Shown here: in pieces, positions 5,558-7,451 of the stretch
Position numbering within the stretch: the first letter of the stretch is position 1
Layout of the letters: the number at the start of each line of letters is the position of its first letter
Assembly (NCBI GenBank): GCA_024636135.1
Contig: JAGXHP010000135.1
Location: 1 to 7,451, forward strand
DNA: 7,451 nucleotides
Source: Chloroflexota bacterium
Lineage (GTDB): Bacteria > Chloroflexota > Limnocylindria > QHBO01
Reading direction: 5' to 3'
Translations under genes and position numbers: made by a program
Notes under the pieces: model-generated
What the model was told of the DNA's origin: nothing
The model's database searches: none
What the model saw: only the letters and a program-made list of their open reading frames with translations

Positions 5558-6459
5558 AGGCCGCGGCCGCCGCGCAGCTGCTCGATCGCCTCGGGCAGCA
5601 ATGCGGCCACGTCACGCGCCATGACCCCGGCGCGTCCGATCCGATCTTCTGCCAGCAGACCCGCCGCGCCGTGCACCGCGACCGCGCAGCCGGCTGCGTC
5701 CATCGGCGGCAGCCCGGCGGCGAGGAAGGCACCGATCACACCCGAGAGCAGATCGCCGGTGCCGGCAGTCGCCAGCGCCGGCGTGGACACATTGGACCGC
5801 AGCACGTCCCCGTGCGGATCGGCGATGAGAGTGTTGGCTCCCTTGAGGACGACGACCTGCTGCCAGCGCAGGCCGGCGTCGCGGGCGGCGACGAGCCGGG
5901 CCTGGTCATCGTCGCTGCTCGGAGCCGGAGCCCCCGTCAACCGGGCGAATTCGCCGGGATGGGGCGTGAGCACGAGCGAGGCCGAGAGCCCGGTCCACCA
6001 GTTGCCGCCGGCGGCCAGCGCATTGAGTCCGTCGGCGTCCACGACCCCGGGGATGCCCAGCCCGGTCACGAGGTTGCGAGCGCGGCGCTGGGTGGCCGGC
6101 TGCGCACCGAGCCCGGGTCCGATCACCACCGCGTCCTGCCGCATGAGCTCGCCGGCCACCTGGCGCCAGCCGCTGGGAGCGATGAGGCCTGGAGCCTCCT
6201 CGTCGAGGACGCTCCAGGTCAGCTCCGGGACCGCACCGGCCAGTCGCGCGACCACGGATTCGGCCGCCGCGACCCGGACGAGCCCGGCGCCCGCGCGCAT
6301 CGCACCGAGCGCCGTGAGCATCGCCGCCCCGGGATAGTTGGTCGATCCGGCGACGACCAGGAGACGCCCGAAATCGCCCTTGTGCGACCGTGCCGGTCGT
6401 CCCGGCAGGTGTGCGGCGACCCAGCGCTGTGTGAGATTGCGCGCCGCCGGACCGTTCAC
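5554..6459 (-). CDS. nnrD: ADP-dependent NAD(P)H-hydrate dehydratase (CARKD / YjeF C-terminal domain, stand-alone)
   Basis: NnrD dehydrates the damaged cofactors NADHX and NADPHX back to NADH and NADPH using ADP or ATP. From the chosen start the protein has 301 aa and is only the ribokinase-like C-terminal YjeF domain. Motifs are SHKGDFGRLLVVAGS (25-39), VVIGPGLG (111-118), DADGLNAL (141-148), TPHPGEFARL (165-174), LKGANT (205-210) and ATAGTGDLLSGVIGAFLAAG (230-249); D236 in GTGD is the expected catalytic aspartate. The typical ending AGVMARDVAALLPEA is present. The epimerase (NnrE, YjeF N-terminal) domain, often fused in front, is absent and would have to be encoded elsewhere. The frame is open back to 6657, but the extra upstream residues are the out-of-frame reading of acpS. 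The GTG at 6459, 16 bp after the acpS stop, fits the family's usual N-terminus; no good ribosome binding site is seen. An ATG at 6476 overlapping the acpS stop is in another frame and ends at once. Confidence 0.93.
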   Translation of the reverse strand: MNGPAARNLTQRWVAAHLPGRPARSHKGDFGRLLVVAGSTNYPGAAMLTALGAMRAGAGLVRVAAAESVVARLAGAVPELTWSVLDEEAPGLIAPSGWRQVAGELMRQDAVVIGPGLGAQPATQRRARNLVTGLGIPGVVDADGLNALAAGGNWWTGLSASLVLTPHPGEFARLTGAPAPSSDDDQARLVAARDAGLRWQQVVVLKGANTLIADPHGDVLRSNVSTPALATAGTGDLLSGVIGAFLAAGLPPMDAAGCAVAVHGAAGLLAEDRIGRAGVMARDVAALLPEAIEQLRGGRGL

Positions 6460-6475
6460 CCCGGTGTCCGGGCCA

Positions 6476-6853
6476 TCACGCGTGACGCCGGTGTGCCACG
6501 GCGACGGCGACGGCCATTTCGCGCTCGTGGGAGATCGACACACTGACCTCGTCGAGGTCGAGCGCCGCGGCGCGGCGAGCCGCGCGCTCATGGAGGTAGA
6601 CCTGTGGCGCACCGGCCCGGTTCGGGAGAATCTCGATCTCTCTCCAGCCGACGCCACGGACCCCGAGGCCCAGCACCTTGCTGATGGCCTCCTTTGCCGC
6701 CCACCGCCCCGCGATACGCTCGATGCGGCGCCCGCAGTACGCCTGCTCGTGGTCGGTCAGGACGCGGAGGCGGAACCGATCGGGGAACTTGCCCAAAACG
6801 GCGCGAATGCGATGGATGTCGACCAGGTCGATCCCGATCTCGTGGCGGCTCAT
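6476..6853 (-). CDS. acpS: Holo-[acyl-carrier-protein] synthase
   Basis: AcpS transfers the 4'-phosphopantetheine arm from coenzyme A to the serine of apo-ACP, enabling fatty acid synthesis. The 125-aa length is normal for this trimeric cytosolic enzyme. The Mg/CoA-binding aspartate D9 is in IGIDLVDIHRIR. The second signature GRWAAKEAISKVLGLG (49-64) contains the metal-ligand E55, followed by WREIEI and the late SVSISHE (104-110), all characteristic of the family. The ATG at 6853 lies 9 bp after the glmS stop without an evident Shine-Dalgarno sequence, so coupling to glmS translation is likely. The order glmS-acpS-nnrD is familiar from GC-rich Gram-positive operons. Assignment is secure. Confidence 0.96.
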   Translation of the reverse strand: MSRHEIGIDLVDIHRIRAVLGKFPDRFRLRVLTDHEQAYCGRRIERIAGRWAAKEAISKVLGLGVRGVGWREIEILPNRAGAPQVYLHERAARRAAALDLDEVSVSISHEREMAVAVAVAHRRHA

Positions 6854-6862
6854 CGGCGGCGT

Positions 6863-7451
6863 CTACTCGACCGTGACGGACTTCGCGAGATTTCGCGGTT
6901 GGTCGACGTCGGTGTCGCGAGCCACGGCCACCTCGTAGGCGAGCAGCTGAAGCGGAAGGACGACGATGACCGGACTGATCGGCTCGGGGACGTCCGGGAC
7001 GTACAGGACGTCGTCGGCGTATCGGTCGATCTTGTCGTCTCCCTCGGTGGCGATCGCGATCACGGGCGCCGATCTGGCGCGCGCCTCGGCCACGTTGCTC
7101 GTCACCTTCTCATACGTCGCTCCACGGGTGGCGATCGCCAGCAAGGGGGTCTCCGGGTCGAGCAGCGCGATCGGCCCGTGCTTGAGCTCCCCGGCGGCAT
7201 AGCCCTCGGCATGGACGTAGCTCAGCTCCTTGAGCTTCAGCGCGCCCTCCATGGCGATCGGCAGCCCCGCGTGGCGGCCGATGAACATGGTGTAGTCGGC
7301 GTCGTGGTAGCGCTGGGCGAGCTCGCGGATCTCGGGATCGAGGCTGAGCGCCTGGGAGATGGCGTCCGGGATCTGCTGCAGGCGGGTGAGGATGTCCGCG
7401 GTCTCGGTGGCGTACATCCGACCGCGGACCTGCGCGAGGTAGAGCCCGAGC
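6863..7451 (-). CDS. glmS: Glutamine-fructose-6-phosphate aminotransferase (isomerizing), C-terminal part, 5' end outside window
   Basis: GlmS makes glucosamine-6-phosphate from fructose-6-phosphate and glutamine, the first step towards UDP-GlcNAc and peptidoglycan. The window holds the last 195 residues of a protein normally about 600 aa long: the second SIS (sugar isomerase) domain and C-terminal tail. Counting from the first complete codon at 7450, it begins LGLYLAQVRGRMYATETADI. It contains the isomerase-site block with K72 and E75 (KLKELSYVHAEGYAAGELKH) and H91 in KHGPIALLD, matching E. coli K485, E488 and H504. It ends with the canonical DQPRNLAKSVTVE, whose lysine equals E. coli K603. 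The in-frame ATG at 7417 is internal, not the start. The stop is TAG at 6865-6863. The glutaminase domain and any glmS leader or ribozyme would lie beyond the right edge. This glmS is unrelated to the glutamate mutase subunit of the same letters. Confidence 0.97.
   Translation of the reverse strand, partial: LGLYLAQVRGRMYATETADILTRLQQIPDAISQALSLDPEIRELAQRYHDADYTMFIGRHAGLPIAMEGALKLKELSYVHAEGYAAGELKHGPIALLDPETPLLAIATRGATYEKVTSNVAEARARSAPVIAIATEGDDKIDRYADDVLYVPDVPEPISPVIVVLPLQLLAYEVAVARDTDVDQPRNLAKSVTVE

Noticed and set aside
5558..5580. GC-rich palindromic-looking run (GGCCGCGGCCGCC) near the nnrD end, considered as a terminator
   Set aside because: It lies within the nnrD coding sequence, has no T-run and is followed immediately by an overlapping alr start, so termination is unlikely.
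4244..6337. Very long plus-strand open frame (697 codons) antisense to alr and nnrD
   Set aside because: Stops are rare in such GC-rich DNA. The translation is Arg/Pro/Ala/Ser-rich low complexity with no domain, while the opposite strand encodes unmistakable alr and nnrD.
6460..6657. N-terminal extension of NnrD, considered as a remnant of an epimerase domain
   Set aside because: The residues are Arg/Ser/Thr-rich out-of-frame reading of acpS and show no YjeF N-terminal motif.
1..7451. Link between glmS and the GlmL-like gene as glutamate mutase subunits
   Set aside because: The shared letters are a naming coincidence. The glmS here is clearly the glucosamine-6-phosphate synthase by its SIS domain and DQPRNLAKSVTVE ending.

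Overview
The window is a 7.4 kb piece of a very GC-rich bacterial chromosome (about 70% GC by eye). Eleven genes, all on the minus strand, are packed with almost no spacing; the two at the window edges are incomplete. The largest non-coding gap is 31 bp and most junctions are 4-bp stop/start overlaps (ATGA or GTGA), so it reads as one long operon transcribed from right to left. Composition and gene content suggest a GC-rich member of the Chloroflexota (for example a Limnocylindria-type lineage) or, less likely, an actinobacterium. This placement is inference: no rRNA or tRNA gene is present to support it.

The promoter-proximal part (about 7451 down to 4427) is recognisable housekeeping. It holds the C-terminal third of glmS (glucosamine-6-phosphate synthase), acpS (holo-ACP synthase), nnrD (NAD(P)H-hydrate dehydratase without a fused epimerase domain) and alr (alanine racemase). 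glmS and alr feed peptidoglycan precursor synthesis, acpS activates acyl carrier protein, and nnrD repairs hydrated NAD(P)H. As I recall, the same order occurs in many actinobacteria, where tsaE/tsaB/tsaD usually follow alr; here they do not.

After a 31-bp gap comes a macro-domain protein (4395-3868) with altered ligand loops. Joined to it by overlapping stop and start codons is a six-gene block (3871 to the left edge) of largely uncharacterised proteins. These are a small 82-aa protein, a DUF6754-like protein with a membrane helix at each end, a roughly 6-TM protein, a second both-ends-anchored protein with a Rossmann-like soluble domain, another roughly 6-TM protein, and the start of a GlmL/MutL-like ATPase. 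GlmL proteins are known as companions of the B12-dependent glutamate mutase, but no mutase subunit is visible and the partners here are membrane proteins. I regard this block as the most interesting part of the window: a probable membrane complex of unknown function with an actin-fold ATPase-like partner.

No RNA gene, mobile element, CRISPR array, long repeat, promoter or terminator could be supported. No stretch over 31 bp lacks a gene.
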